Numbered from the stretch's first letter, positions 1 through 8,685 are shown. The stretch is DNA of 64,000 nt from Azospirillum sp. TSO22-1 (GCF_003116015.1 NZ_LGQZ01000076.1:1-64000), one strand, 5' to 3'. Made by a program: numbers and translations. Notes: generated from the sequence alone by a model not told the origin.

Positions 1-346
1 AGTCGTTGTTGTACTTCGTGCGCATGTCGGTGTTGAGGTTCTGGTCGGCCAGCTTGGTCAGCGTCTCGCGGGCCCGGGCCAGTCCGTCGGACACGTTGGT
101 CGCCGCGGAGCTGAACACCGCGGTGGCGCCCTTGGCGACGTTGAGCTGGCTGTTGACGGCGTTGAGAACGCCCTTCTCCGACCGCAGCGACTGGGCAACC
201 GCGAAGGCCGCGCCGTCGTCCACCGCATCGGCCACCTTGTAGCCGGTGGTGACGCGCTTCTGGGTCTTGTTGAGTTCGGTGACGGTGTTGTTGAGGGACT
301 TGAGCGCAACGATGGCGCTCTGATTGGTGTTGACGGAGTTAACCAT
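1..346 (-). CDS. Flagellin, N-terminal part (cut by window edge)
   Basis: Structural subunit of the flagellar filament. The 115 codons visible read leftwards from ATG at 346, behind a good ribosome site (GAAGGAG). They begin MVNSVNTNQSAIVALKSLN and continue TGYKVADAVDDGAAFAVAQ, the conserved D0/D1 coiled-coil start of bacterial flagellins. No signal peptide is present, as expected for a type III exported protein. The rest of the gene lies beyond the left edge, so length and class cannot be judged. The start resembles short alphaproteobacterial flagellins such as lateral flagellins; that comparison is from memory. The leader carries a hairpin just upstream of the ribosome site. Confidence 0.93.
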   Translation of the reverse strand, partial: MVNSVNTNQSAIVALKSLNNTVTELNKTQKRVTTGYKVADAVDDGAAFAVAQSLRSEKGVLNAVNSQLNVAKGATAVFSSAATNVSDGLARARETLTKLADQNLNTDMRTKYNND

Positions 347-363
347 TTTGCCGCTCCTTCAGG

Positions 364-384
364 TCAGCGAAATTTTCTCGCTGA
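364..384 (-). promoter_or_regulatory. Hairpin in flagellin mRNA leader, next to ribosome site
   Basis: A perfect 7-bp inverted repeat (TCAGCGA and TCGCTGA) with an AT-rich 7-nt loop lies 17 nt upstream of the flagellin ATG, directly before the GAAGGAG ribosome site. In Caulobacter the flagellin leader is a post-transcriptional control point for FlbT. The stem seen here could serve a similar role, but that is inference. Confidence 0.5.
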
Positions 385-495
385 ACACAAAAAAGGATAA
401 CCCCACTCCCTTAGCACATGCAATTGTTTGCTCGTCGACTCGGCCGCAAGGCTGCGCATGGCTGCCGCCGCCGCCTCTCCCGCCCGCCTCGCGCA

Positions 496-532
496 GGCAA
501 AAAATTTGCCGCTAAGTCATTGACCTAGCGGC
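496..532 (-). terminator. Possible factor-independent terminator or regulatory dyad
   Basis: On the minus strand GCCGCTA and TAGCGGC form a 7-bp stem (508-532) followed by AAATTTTTT. The T-run is itself part of a second small palindrome (GGCAAA and TTTGCC). This fits a terminator reading leftwards, but no minus-strand gene is evident between it and lysR. It may instead be an operator or end an untranslated RNA. Confidence 0.35.
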
Positions 533-957
533 GAAGTTGAACAGGGAGGCTTCACGTCTGGGAGACACCGGACCGAAGCCCGGCCCCGGGTGCGACCCCG
601 GGATGAAACGCCGGATGCTGCGTCGCAACACCCAACGCCCCAAATTTGAGCATTTCGCGCGGCGTGCGCTATTTACAATTCATTAATGCTACCATGCGTC
701 CTCCGCATGGCTTGCAAGGGGCTGGAATCCTTGCCGGAATCCGACTTCCAATCGGGGTTCCACCAAAGAAGCATGCGGTCTTCACGCGGCTGGCGGCCAC
801 CGTCACCACCCCTTCGATTCGCCTCCGGACTCCGAGTCGATTCAGGCGCTTTTGGTTAAAATGCAATCTTTCTCGACGCCTCGACCGGCTGCAAGCCGCG
901 CCGATTAAGGATGCGTAAACTTTTATGCGATTGTGCCGGACGCCGACCGGACGGGTG

Positions 958-1006
958 CGCGCCCGCGCACCTCGCCCGCTTCGCGGGAGAGGGCCGGGCG
1001 TGGGCG
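958..1006. repeat. GC-rich palindrome downstream of lysR
   Basis: CTCGCCCGC-TTC-GCGGGAGAG (971-991) forms a hairpin flanked by further complementary GC blocks. It starts about 10 bases beyond the lysR stop and may act as its terminator. Its CCCGC-TTC-GCGGG core resembles the dispersed palindromes found elsewhere in the window. Confidence 0.5.
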
Positions 1007-1016
1007 CTGGCTGGTA

Positions 1017-1910
1017 TCAGAAGTGGCTCTCGGCGACCTTGCGCACGAGGAAATCGCGGAACACGGCGATGCGCTTGGAATGGCGCAGCTCCTCCGCGTA
1101 GACGAAGTAGGCGTCGACCTTGGGGCCAGTGACGTCGGGCAGCACCCGCACGAAGTCGCGGGCGTTCTCCACCAGGAAGTCGGGCAGCGCGGCGATGCCC
1201 AGCCCGCTTTCCACCGCGCGGTAGATGGCGTAGACGCTGTTGACCTGCAGCGCCGGGCGGCGCGAGCGCGCCACGCCCTCACCGACATCGAGGATCCAGT
1301 TGACGTTCGGCACCGGGGCGCGGACGTCCGGCGGGTAGGTGATGATGTCGTGCTCGGCCAGCTCGGCCGCGGTCTTCGGCAGCCCGCGCTTCTTGATGTA
1401 GCTCTGGTGCGCGTAGATGTGGAAGCGGATCGACATCAGGTGCCGCTGGATCAGGTCCGGCTGGCGCGGCGTGTTCATGCGGATGGCGATGTCCGCCTCG
1501 CGCATGGCGAGGTCCAGCTCGGTGTCGTCGATCAGCAGCGTCAGCTGGATGTCCGGGTAGATCGACAGGAATTCCTGGATGCGCGGCGTCAGCCAGGTCG
1601 ACCCGAAGGCCACCGTGGTCGTCACCTTGAGCGGGCCCTTGGGGGTCTCCTTGCTCTCGGTGAGCATCGCCTCGGTCATCGACAGCTTGGCGAACACGTC
1701 GCGGGCGGTGCGGTGCAGCAGCTCGCCCTGTTCGGTGAGGATCAACCCGCGCGCGTGGCGGTGGAACAGCGGCACGCCGAGGCTCTCTTCCAACGCGCTG
1801 ATCTGCCGGCTGACCGCCGACTGACTCAGGTTGAGAGATTCGCCGGCGTGCGTAAAGCTCCCTGCTTCGGCCACGGCATGGAACACCCGAAGCTTGTCCC
1901 AGTCCATCAT
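1017..1910 (-). CDS. LysR-family transcriptional regulator
   Basis: Probable DNA-binding regulator of a metabolic gene. The N-terminal winged helix-turn-helix spans about residues 5-62 and includes SFTHAGESLNLSQSAVSRQ. It is followed by a substrate-binding domain of the periplasmic-binding-protein fold. The frame is open 21 codons further upstream, but the start at MMDWDKLRVF fits the family and has ACAGGA just before it. Length of about 297 aa is normal for LysR proteins. It is a single gene with no divergent partner; the next gene upstream, an enoyl-CoA hydratase, is read in the same direction about 180 bases away. The effector is unknown. Confidence 0.9.
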   Translation of the reverse strand: MMDWDKLRVFHAVAEAGSFTHAGESLNLSQSAVSRQISALEESLGVPLFHRHARGLILTEQGELLHRTARDVFAKLSMTEAMLTESKETPKGPLKVTTTVAFGSTWLTPRIQEFLSIYPDIQLTLLIDDTELDLAMREADIAIRMNTPRQPDLIQRHLMSIRFHIYAHQSYIKKRGLPKTAAELAEHDIITYPPDVRAPVPNVNWILDVGEGVARSRRPALQVNSVYAIYRAVESGLGIAALPDFLVENARDFVRVLPDVTGPKVDAYFVYAEELRHSKRIAVFRDFLVRKVAESHF

Positions 1911-2092
1911 CCTGTCCTGTTCGGCGTTGGCGGAGAACCGGCCCCCGCTCTTCTTTTGATTGGCTCGGCGCATAGTACGCCGACTTCCGTTATACCGTTA
2001 ACGCAACACGAACGCACGTCCAACCGACGGAGATCGGCGTAAAAGCTGTGCAATACTGTGCGGAAAGCCCGTAAAGCCGCTGGAATTGCCGC

Positions 2093-2869
2093 TCACCGGC
2101 CGCCGAACACCGGCTTGCGCTTCTCCAGGAAGGCGCGGTAGCCCTCGCGGTAATCTTCGGTGCCGAAGCATTTGTAGCATTCGGCCAGTTCCGCGTCGGT
2201 CAGCGGCGCCGGGTCGGCGGCGCGGCCGACGAACGCCTTGTGCCAGCGCGCCGCCAGCGGGGCGCCGTCGGCGATGCGCCTGGCCGTCGCCGCGACCTCG
2301 GCGTCGAGTTCGCCGTCCGCCACCACGCGGTTGACCAGCCGCATCTCGCGCGCGAGGCCGGCGGCGAACACCCGGCCCTCCAGCAGGATCTCCAGCGCGA
2401 AGGGCCGGCCGACCACGTCGAACAGCAGCTTCAGCTCCGGCAGCGCCATGGAGATGCCGAGCCGGCTGACCGGCACGCCGAAGCGGCTGGATTCGGTGCA
2501 GACCCGCAGGTCGCAGGCCAGCGCCACCGCCAGCCCGATTCCCGTGCACGGCCCGTCGATGGCGGCCAGCGTCGGGGTCGGGCAGTCGCGGATCTGGAAC
2601 ATCACCGCGTCCATCAGCTCGCCGTAGGCCATCGCCTGTTCGGGGCTGCCGCGCTCGCTCTCGAACTCCGAGATGTCGGCGCCGGGGCTGAAGGCCCCGC
2701 CCGCGCCGCGCAGCACGATGATGCGCACCGCCCCGTCGGCCGAAAGCTCCGTCATGGCGTCGCGCAGGGCCAGCCACTGCGGCTTGTCGAAGGCGTTCAG
2801 CCTGCCGGGGTTGCTGAGCAGCACGGTGGCGACGACGCCGTCGCGCTCCACGGTCACGGTGCCGGCCAT
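2093..2869 (-). CDS. Enoyl-CoA hydratase/isomerase family protein
   Basis: Crotonase-fold enzyme acting on acyl-CoA thioesters, most likely in fatty-acid or aromatic-acid breakdown. Oxyanion-hole motifs are visible: FSPGADISEFE and IDGPCTGIGLAVALACDLR. The usual catalytic glutamates are not both obvious, so hydratase, isomerase or another crotonase activity cannot be separated. I start at MAGTVTVERDG (258 aa) because GGAG sits 8 bases upstream; the frame stays open 32 codons further. It diverges from the peptide-transport genes. The exact substrate is not recognisable. Confidence 0.88.
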   Translation of the reverse strand: MAGTVTVERDGVVATVLLSNPGRLNAFDKPQWLALRDAMTELSADGAVRIIVLRGAGGAFSPGADISEFESERGSPEQAMAYGELMDAVMFQIRDCPTPTLAAIDGPCTGIGLAVALACDLRVCTESSRFGVPVSRLGISMALPELKLLFDVVGRPFALEILLEGRVFAAGLAREMRLVNRVVADGELDAEVAATARRIADGAPLAARWHKAFVGRAADPAPLTDAELAECYKCFGTEDYREGYRAFLEKRKPVFGGR

Positions 2870-2993
2870 GCGGCGGTCTCCTGCTTCGGGCGAAAAACGG
2901 GCGGCGATGGTCGACCGCACCGCAGCATCGGTCAAGTGCTTTACCGCAACCGTGACGGCCCCCATAGTTCAGAAGGTCCAAACAGGGGGAACG

Positions 2994-4667
2994 ATGCGAC
3001 ACGTTCTTGCCGTCCTCGCGCTCACCGCCGGCCTCATCGTCAATCTCGCCGCCGCCCCGGCCTTCGCGGCGCGCGACACGCTGACCATCGGCATCAGCCA
3101 GTTCCCGGCCAACTGGCACCCCTCCATCGAGCCGATGTCGGCCAAGCACTTCATCCTCGACGCCACGCGCCGGCCCTTCACCGTCTACGACGCCGACTGG
3201 AAGCTGGGCTGCCTGCTGTGCACCGCGCTGCCCAGCGTCGAGGCCGGCACCGCGGCGCTGGAGACGCGCGCCGACGGCCGCCAGGGTTACGCCGTCACCT
3301 ACACCATCCACCCGGACGCCAGGTGGGGCGACGGCACGCCGATCACCACGAAGGACGTGCTGTTCACCTGGGAGGTCGGCCGGCACCCGCAGAGCGGCTT
3401 CACCAACGCCGACCTGTTCACCCGCGACATCGTCGGCGTCGACGCGAAGGACGACAAGACCTTCACCATCCACCGCGACAAGCCGCTGTGCACCTACGCG
3501 GAGATCAACGACTTCGCCGTGCTGCCGGCGCATCTGGAGAAGGCGGTGTTCGACTCCGACCCGGCCGCCTACCGCCAGCGCTCCAGGTACGAGACCGACA
3601 CCACCAACCCCGGCCTGTGGTACGGCCCCTACCGGATCACCGCCATCGAGAGCGGCGCGCACGTGGTGCTGGAGCCGAACCCCAGCTGGTGGGGGCCTAA
3701 GCCGCCGTTCCGGCGCATCGTCGTCAAGGCCATCGAGAACACCGCGGCGCTGGAGGCCAACCTGCTGTCCGGCGGGCTCGACCTGATCCCCGGCGAGGCC
3801 GGCCTGCCGTTCGAGCAGGCGCTGGCCTTCGAGAAGAAGAACGGCGCCAAGTACAGCGTGATCTTCAAGCCCGGCCTGGTGTTCGAGCACATCGACCTCA
3901 ACCTCGACAATCCCGTCCTGGCCGACGCGCGGGTACGCCGGGCGCTGCTGCTCGCGGTGGACCGCGGCGCGATCTCCAGACAGCTGTTCGAGAACCGGCA
4001 GCCGGTGGCGCACAACCAGGTCAACCCGCTCGACCGCGTGTACGTCGAGGACTTCCGCCACTACCCCTACGACCCCAAGGAGGCGGCGAAGCTGCTGGAC
4101 GAGGCCGGCTGGGGCGAGAAGCGCGGCGGCACCCGCGTGAACGCCAAGGGGGAAAAGCTGTCGCTGGAGTTCATGACCACCGCCGGCAACCGCGCGCGCG
4201 AGCTGCTGCAGCAGGTGCTGCAGGCGCAGTGGAAGCAGGCCGGCGTCGAGGTGCGCATCGCCAACGAGCCGGCGCGCGTCTTCTTCGGCCAGACCCTGCA
4301 CGAGCGCCGCCACAAGGCGATGGCGTTGTTCGCCTGGATCTCCTCGCCGGAGAACATCCCGCGCACGACCTTCCACTCGACCATGGTCCCGACGGCGGCC
4401 AACAACTGGTCGGGGCAGAACTACATGAACTTCAAGAACCCCGAGATGGACAGGATCCTCGACGACCTGGAGACGGTGTGCGAGCCGGCGGCCAACAAGC
4501 GCCTGTGGACCCGCCTGCAGCAGATCTACGCCGACGAGCTGCCGTCGCTGCCGCTGTTCTTCCGCGCCGACCCGCACATCCTGCCGAAGTGGATCGACGG
4601 CATCGTCCCGACCGGGCACGAGGCGTCGACCATGCTGTGGATCGAGACCTGGAAGGTGAAGGAGTGA
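2994..4667 (+). CDS. Peptide ABC transporter, periplasmic substrate-binding protein
   Basis: Captures peptides or similar solutes in the periplasm for the permeases encoded next to it (SBP_bac_5/DppA-OppA family). The ATG at 2994 follows AGGGGGAA and opens a clear Sec signal peptide (MRHVLAVLALTAGLIVN, cleavage near AFA-ARD) without a lipobox. The mature protein shows family landmarks such as YTIHPDARWGDGTPITTKDV and a C-terminal LPLFFRADPHI. Length of 557 aa is typical. A GC-rich palindromic element separates it from the permease genes. The ligand is not identifiable from sequence alone. Confidence 0.92.
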   Translation: MRHVLAVLALTAGLIVNLAAAPAFAARDTLTIGISQFPANWHPSIEPMSAKHFILDATRRPFTVYDADWKLGCLLCTALPSVEAGTAALETRADGRQGYAVTYTIHPDARWGDGTPITTKDVLFTWEVGRHPQSGFTNADLFTRDIVGVDAKDDKTFTIHRDKPLCTYAEINDFAVLPAHLEKAVFDSDPAAYRQRSRYETDTTNPGLWYGPYRITAIESGAHVVLEPNPSWWGPKPPFRRIVVKAIENTAALEANLLSGGLDLIPGEAGLPFEQALAFEKKNGAKYSVIFKPGLVFEHIDLNLDNPVLADARVRRALLLAVDRGAISRQLFENRQPVAHNQVNPLDRVYVEDFRHYPYDPKEAAKLLDEAGWGEKRGGTRVNAKGEKLSLEFMTTAGNRARELLQQVLQAQWKQAGVEVRIANEPARVFFGQTLHERRHKAMALFAWISSPENIPRTTFHSTMVPTAANNWSGQNYMNFKNPEMDRILDDLETVCEPAANKRLWTRLQQIYADELPSLPLFFRADPHILPKWIDGIVPTGHEASTMLWIETWKVKE

Positions 4668-4684
4668 TGGGGGCGGACGCGTTT

Positions 4685-4806
4685 GCCCTCCCCCATCCCC
4701 GATGGGGGAGGGTTGGGTGGGGGCAGCGGCTTTCCGGAAAGGCCGTTGCCCCCACCCTTCCCATTTCATGGGCCCCTTCCCTCCCCCCGCGGAGCGGGGG
4801 GAGGGA
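4685..4806. repeat. Compound REP-like palindrome between binding-protein and permease genes
   Basis: Three nested hairpins: CCCTCCCCCATC-cc-GATGGGGGAGGG; then GGGTGGGGGCAGCGGC pairing with GCCGTTGCCCCCACCC; then CCCTCCCCCCGC-gga-GCGGGGGGAGGG. It fills nearly the whole gap between the two genes. The sequence resembles elements at 22749-22950 and 46977-47080 in having the AGCGGC/GCCGTTGCCCCCACCC arm. Confidence 0.85.
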
Positions 4807-4815
4807 CTAGTCGCG

Positions 4816-5781
4816 ATGACCCGCTTCCTCGCCTCCCGCCTGCTCCAGGCGCTGTTCGTGCTGCTGCTGATGAGCATGCTCGTCACCGTGCTGATCGCCC
4901 TGATGCCGGGCGACCCGGTGGACCTGATGCTCGCCGGCAACCCGAAGGCGACGGCGGCGGATGCGGCGCGGCTGAAGGCGCTGTACGGGCTCGACCGGCC
5001 GCTGTGGGAGCGCTACGCCAACTGGCTGGGCGCGGCGCTGACCGGCGACTTCGGCTATTCGCGGCTGTTCGCACAGCCGGTGCCGGCGGTGCTGCTGCCG
5101 CGGCTGGGCAACACGCTGCTGCTGCTGGGCGCGTCGTTCGTGCTGGCCGTCGCCATCGCGCTGCCGCTCGGCGTGCTGGCGGCGCGGCGTCCGTATTCCC
5201 TGCTCGACGACGCGGTGAACCTGTTCTGCTTCGCCGGCATCTCGGTACCGCCGTTCTGGCTGGCGCTGCTGCTGATCCTGCTGTTCGCGGTGACGCTGGG
5301 CTGGCTGCCGGCGTCGGGCATGGGGCCGGTGGGCGAGGACGGCTGGCTGGCGCGGCTGCCGCACTTCGTGCTGCCGGTGGCGACGCTGACGCTGGCCAGC
5401 GTCGGCGGCTACACCCGCTACGTGCGGGCATCCATGCTGGTGGAGCTGCGCCAGGACTACGTCCGCACCGCCCGCGCCAAGGGGCTGGAGGAGGGCCAGG
5501 TGGTGTGGCGGCACACGCTGCGCAACGCGCTGATCCCCATCGTCACCATCGTGGCGCTGGAGTTCGGCACGCTGTTTTCCGGCGCCCTGGTGACCGAAAC
5601 CATGTTCGCGTGGCCGGGCATGGGCAAGCTGATCTACGACTCGATCATGGGCAACGACCTCAACGTGGCGCTGGTGGCGCTGCTGCTGGCGACGGCGACG
5701 ACACTGGCCGGCAACCTGCTGGCCGACATGGCGTACGCGGCGCTCGACCCGCGCATCACCTTCAAGGACGTCCGCTCATGA
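4816..5781 (+). CDS. Peptide ABC transporter permease (DppB type)
   Basis: Inner-membrane channel subunit of a peptide importer. It has a short N-terminal membrane helix (FLASRLLQALFVLLLMS), the conserved GDPVDLM segment after it, and a C-terminal block of five hydrophobic segments. The EAA-type cytoplasmic loop reads RTARAKGLEEGQVVWRHTLRN, which docks an ATPase. I chose ATG 4816 (321 aa), where homology begins; the frame is open upstream only through the palindrome. The DppC-type gene follows 10 bases downstream. Confidence 0.92.
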   Translation: MTRFLASRLLQALFVLLLMSMLVTVLIALMPGDPVDLMLAGNPKATAADAARLKALYGLDRPLWERYANWLGAALTGDFGYSRLFAQPVPAVLLPRLGNTLLLLGASFVLAVAIALPLGVLAARRPYSLLDDAVNLFCFAGISVPPFWLALLLILLFAVTLGWLPASGMGPVGEDGWLARLPHFVLPVATLTLASVGGYTRYVRASMLVELRQDYVRTARAKGLEEGQVVWRHTLRNALIPIVTIVALEFGTLFSGALVTETMFAWPGMGKLIYDSIMGNDLNVALVALLLATATTLAGNLLADMAYAALDPRITFKDVRS

Positions 5782-5791
5782 GGGGCCGGTC

Positions 5792-6682
5792 GTGAGGAGC
5801 CGCTTCGCCGGGCGCTTCACCCGCCACCGCCTCGCCACCATCAGCGCCGTGGTGCTGGCGCTGCTCGCCCTGGCCGCCCTCGCCGCCCCCCTCGTCGAAT
5901 CCGCGCTGGGCGTCGACCAGACCGCCGTCAGCCTGCTCGACCGCTACGCCCCACCCTCGTTCGAGCACCCGCTGGGCACCGACGAGCTTGGACGCGACGT
6001 GCTGGTGCGGCTGCTGTACGGCGGGCGGGTGTCGCTGTTCGTCGGGCTGGCGGCGGCGCTCGCCTCGGCGGTGATCGGCACGGCGATCGGGCTGCTGGCC
6101 GGCTATTTCGGCGGGCGGGTGGACGACGCCCTCATGCGGCTCACCGACGTGCTGATCGCGCTGCCGCTGCTGCCGCTGCTGATCGTGCTGTCCGCCATCG
6201 ACCCGACGCGCCTGGGCGTCCCGGAGGACTGGGTTTCCGGCGAGGACGCCAGCCTGGGCCGCATCGTCGTGCTGGTGGCGCTGTTCGGCTGGACGACGGT
6301 GGCGCGGCTGGTGCGCGGGGCGACGCTGTCGGCGCGCCGGCGCGACTACGTGCGGGCGGCGGTGGCGCTGGGGGCGGGGAGCCGGCGCATCATGCTGGCG
6401 CACATCCTGCCCAACGTCGCCGCCCCCGCGGTGGTGGCGGTGACGCTGACGGTGGGCAACGTCATCCTGCTGGAATCGGTGCTGAGCTTCCTCGGCCTCG
6501 GCATCCAGCCGCCGTTGCCGAGCTGGGGCAACATGCTGACCAACGCGCAGGAACTGGTCTCCACCGCACCGATGCTGGCGGTGTGGCCGGGGTTGCTGAT
6601 CTTCGTGACGGTGATCGCCGTCAACCTGCTGGGCGACGGGTTGCAGGACGCGCTGGACCCGAGGAGCGGAAGCTCCCGTTGA
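5792..6682 (+). CDS. Peptide ABC transporter permease (DppC type)
   Basis: Second inner-membrane subunit, pairing with the DppB-type protein. GTG start at 5792 is preceded by GAGGGG; the ATG at 5778 overlapping the previous stop runs into a stop within six codons. Features include the DppC landmark HPLGTDELGRDVL, the EAA loop YVRAAVALGAGSRRIMLAHILPN and SFLGLGIQPPLPSWGNML. At 296 aa it is full length. No ATPase gene follows: the next genes are on the other strand, so the importer must use ATPases encoded elsewhere. Confidence 0.92.
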   Translation: MRSRFAGRFTRHRLATISAVVLALLALAALAAPLVESALGVDQTAVSLLDRYAPPSFEHPLGTDELGRDVLVRLLYGGRVSLFVGLAAALASAVIGTAIGLLAGYFGGRVDDALMRLTDVLIALPLLPLLIVLSAIDPTRLGVPEDWVSGEDASLGRIVVLVALFGWTTVARLVRGATLSARRRDYVRAAVALGAGSRRIMLAHILPNVAAPAVVAVTLTVGNVILLESVLSFLGLGIQPPLPSWGNMLTNAQELVSTAPMLAVWPGLLIFVTVIAVNLLGDGLQDALDPRSGSSR

Positions 6683-6789
6683 CAATTTTCCTATTTATGG
6701 GCATGTTGTCTGGAGACAGGAGACGCCGCGGCGGGACGTGAACTGAACACCCCATGCACACTGTTCCACGGCGTTCCAAACTGTTCCAC

Positions 6790-7962
6790 TCAGCTCCGCG
6801 GCAGCACCGTCTCCACCAGCGTCGCCCAGTAGCTGGCGCCCACCGGCAGCATCTCGTCGTTGAAGTCGTAGTGCGGGTTGTGCAGCGTGCAGCCCAGCCC
6901 GCTGCCGCCCTGCCCCAGCCAGACGTAGGCCCCCGGCGTCTCGTGCAGCATGTAGCCGAAGTCCTCCGCGCCCATGCTGGGCGGCGGGTTCCAGGTGACG
7001 TTGGCCGCGCCGACGACACGGGCCGCCACCTCGGCGGCGACCCTCGCCTCCGCCTCGCTGTTGACGGTGGGCGGATAGCCGGGGCGGATCTCCAGCCGCG
7101 CCGTGGCGCCGAAGCCCAGCGCGACGCTGGACGCCAGTCGGGCGAACTGCTCGTGGACGCGGGTACGGGTCTCCGGGCGGAAGGTGCGGATGGTGCCGTG
7201 CAGCAGCGCCTCGTTGGGGATGACGTTGAAGGTCGTCCCGGCCTGCACCCAGGTCACCGACACCACCGCGGCGTCCTGCGGGTCGGTGCCGCGGCTGACC
7301 AGGCTCTGCGCCGCCGTGAGGATGTGCGCGGCGACGAGCACCGGATCGACGCCCAGGTGCGGCATGGCGGCGTGGCTGCCCCGCCCCTCCACCGTGATGG
7401 TGAACTGGTCGGCCGCCGCCATCACCGCGCCCGGGTGCACCGCCATGGTGCCCGGCGGCAGGTCGGGCCAGTTGTGCATGCCGAACACCCGCTCCATGGG
7501 GAACTGCCGGAACAGCCCCTGCTCGATCATCGCGCGGGCGCCGGCCTTGCCCTCCTCGGCCGGCTGGAAGATGAAGTGCACGGTGCCGTCGAAGTTGCGC
7601 GTCTCCGCCAGATAGCGCGCCGCGCCCAGCAGCATGGTGGTGTGCCCGTCGTGGCCGCAGGCGTGCATTTTGCCGGGCGTGGTGGAGGCGTGCGCGAAGT
7701 CGTTGGACTCCGGCATCGGCAGCGCGTCCATGTCGGCGCGCAGGCCGATGGCGCGGCCGCCCCCGCCCCGCCCCGTCAGCGTGCCGACCACGCCGGTGCC
7801 GCCCAAACCGCGGTGCACCGCGATGCCGAACGCCTCCAGCTTCGCCGCCACGAGGTCGGCCGTGCGGTGCTCCTCGTAGGCCAGTTCCGGGTGCGCGTGG
7901 ATGTCGCGCCGCCACGCGGTCATGTCGGCGTGAAACTCGGCGATGCGGTTGATGACGGGCAT
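6790..7962 (-). CDS. M20 family amidohydrolase (hippurate hydrolase-like)
   Basis: Zinc-dependent cytoplasmic hydrolase that removes N-acyl groups from amino acids or cleaves related amides. Metal-site motifs are intact: GLRADMDALPM, MHACGHDGHT, FQPAEEGKAGARAM and the dimerisation-domain GRGSHAAMPHLGVDP. The family is better known for HipO, AbgA and IAA-amino-acid hydrolases; which substrate applies here is not decidable. Length of 390 aa is usual. It lies 12 bases after a GST gene on the same strand and converges on the peptide-permease genes. Confidence 0.9.
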   Translation of the reverse strand: MPVINRIAEFHADMTAWRRDIHAHPELAYEEHRTADLVAAKLEAFGIAVHRGLGGTGVVGTLTGRGGGGRAIGLRADMDALPMPESNDFAHASTTPGKMHACGHDGHTTMLLGAARYLAETRNFDGTVHFIFQPAEEGKAGARAMIEQGLFRQFPMERVFGMHNWPDLPPGTMAVHPGAVMAAADQFTITVEGRGSHAAMPHLGVDPVLVAAHILTAAQSLVSRGTDPQDAAVVSVTWVQAGTTFNVIPNEALLHGTIRTFRPETRTRVHEQFARLASSVALGFGATARLEIRPGYPPTVNSEAEARVAAEVAARVVGAANVTWNPPPSMGAEDFGYMLHETPGAYVWLGQGGSGLGCTLHNPHYDFNDEMLPVGASYWATLVETVLPRS

Positions 7963-7974
7963 GGGGCCTCTTGC

Positions 7975-8589
7975 CTACTCCGGAACCGCCAGACCGCGCT
8001 GCACGGCGGGGCGGGCGATGATGGTGTCGTGCCAGCGCTTGATGTGCGGGTACCGCTCCAGCAGCCGCCCGCCCATGGACGCCGCCACGGCGATGAAGGT
8101 GAAGCACGAGATATCGGCGACCGAGTACTCGCCGGCAAGGTACTCCTCCTCCGCCAGCCGGTTGTCGAGCGCCTGGTAGCAGCGCAGCAGCTCGCTCTTG
8201 AACAGGTCGATGGCGTAGGGGATCTTCTCCGGCGCGCGGACCGAGAAGCGGAACATGTCCATCGCGGTGGGGCCGAGGTCGGAGATGCCCAGCATCATCC
8301 ACGACAGCGCCTCGCCACGCGCCTCGCCCTGCGGCAGCAGGCGGCCGGTGTGCTCGGCGAAGTGCATGAGGATGGCGCCCGAGCCGAACAGCCGGCGCTG
8401 CACGCCGCCCGGCAGCTCCTCGACGATGGCCGGCATCTTGCCGATCGGGCTGATCTTCAGGTAGTCGGGCGACTTGGTCTCCCCGGCCGCGAGATCGAGC
8501 CGGTGCACGCGGTACTTCAGCCCCAGCTCCTCCAGCAGGATCGAGGCCTTGTGCCCGTTGGGCGTCGGGGATGTGTAGAGCGTGATCAT
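7975..8589 (-). CDS. Glutathione S-transferase, Ure2p/YfcG-like
   Basis: Glutathione-dependent enzyme of the thioredoxin-fold plus all-helical GST family. The N-terminus MITLYTSPTPNGHKASI is the signature of the Ure2p/YfcG/YghU group, whose bacterial members act mainly as disulfide reductases using glutathione. The C-terminal domain has EEYLAGEYSVADISCF, the conserved N-capping Asp segment. I start at M 8589 because GGAGG lies upstream and the fold starts there (204 aa). It is probably co-transcribed with the amidohydrolase downstream. Confidence 0.88.
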   Translation of the reverse strand: MITLYTSPTPNGHKASILLEELGLKYRVHRLDLAAGETKSPDYLKISPIGKMPAIVEELPGGVQRRLFGSGAILMHFAEHTGRLLPQGEARGEALSWMMLGISDLGPTAMDMFRFSVRAPEKIPYAIDLFKSELLRCYQALDNRLAEEEYLAGEYSVADISCFTFIAVAASMGGRLLERYPHIKRWHDTIIARPAVQRGLAVPE

Positions 8590-8685
8590 CGCGGGCGATC
8601 CTCCCTGCGCTTCTTGCGTGTCCAGGACACGGGCCGTCCGTGCCACTGTCGCGCATTTGCGCGCGCCGCGCCAGAGGGCGAGGCT

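Larger units (their letters stand above)
347..1016. other. Non-coding region between flagellin and lysR
   Basis: About 670 bases without a convincing gene; the short open frames here have no recognisable product or ribosome site. It holds the flagellin leader hairpin, a second dyad at 508-532, a CCCGGG-rich direct and inverted repeat near 580-602, an AT-rich patch around 655-690 that could contain the flagellin promoter, and a GC-rich hairpin after lysR. I could not match a clean sigma-28 or sigma-54 promoter. Confidence 0.6.

Noticed and set aside
541..660. Possible riboswitch in the region upstream of flagellin
   Set aside because: Some bases resemble fragments of a cobalamin aptamer (GGGAGAC-type), but the order and helices do not fit and no plus-strand target gene follows.
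646..918. 90-codon plus-strand open frame between flagellin and lysR
   Set aside because: No ribosome site, no recognisable motif, and composition like non-coding DNA.
933..2042. Long plus-strand open frame opposite the LysR gene
   Set aside because: Its product is low-complexity Arg/Val/Gly sequence and has no ribosome site; it is the antisense shadow of the LysR gene.
1998..4940. 980-codon minus-strand open frame across the peptide-binding gene
   Set aside because: The translation is repetitive and unlike any protein; the plus-strand binding protein has signal peptide and family motifs.
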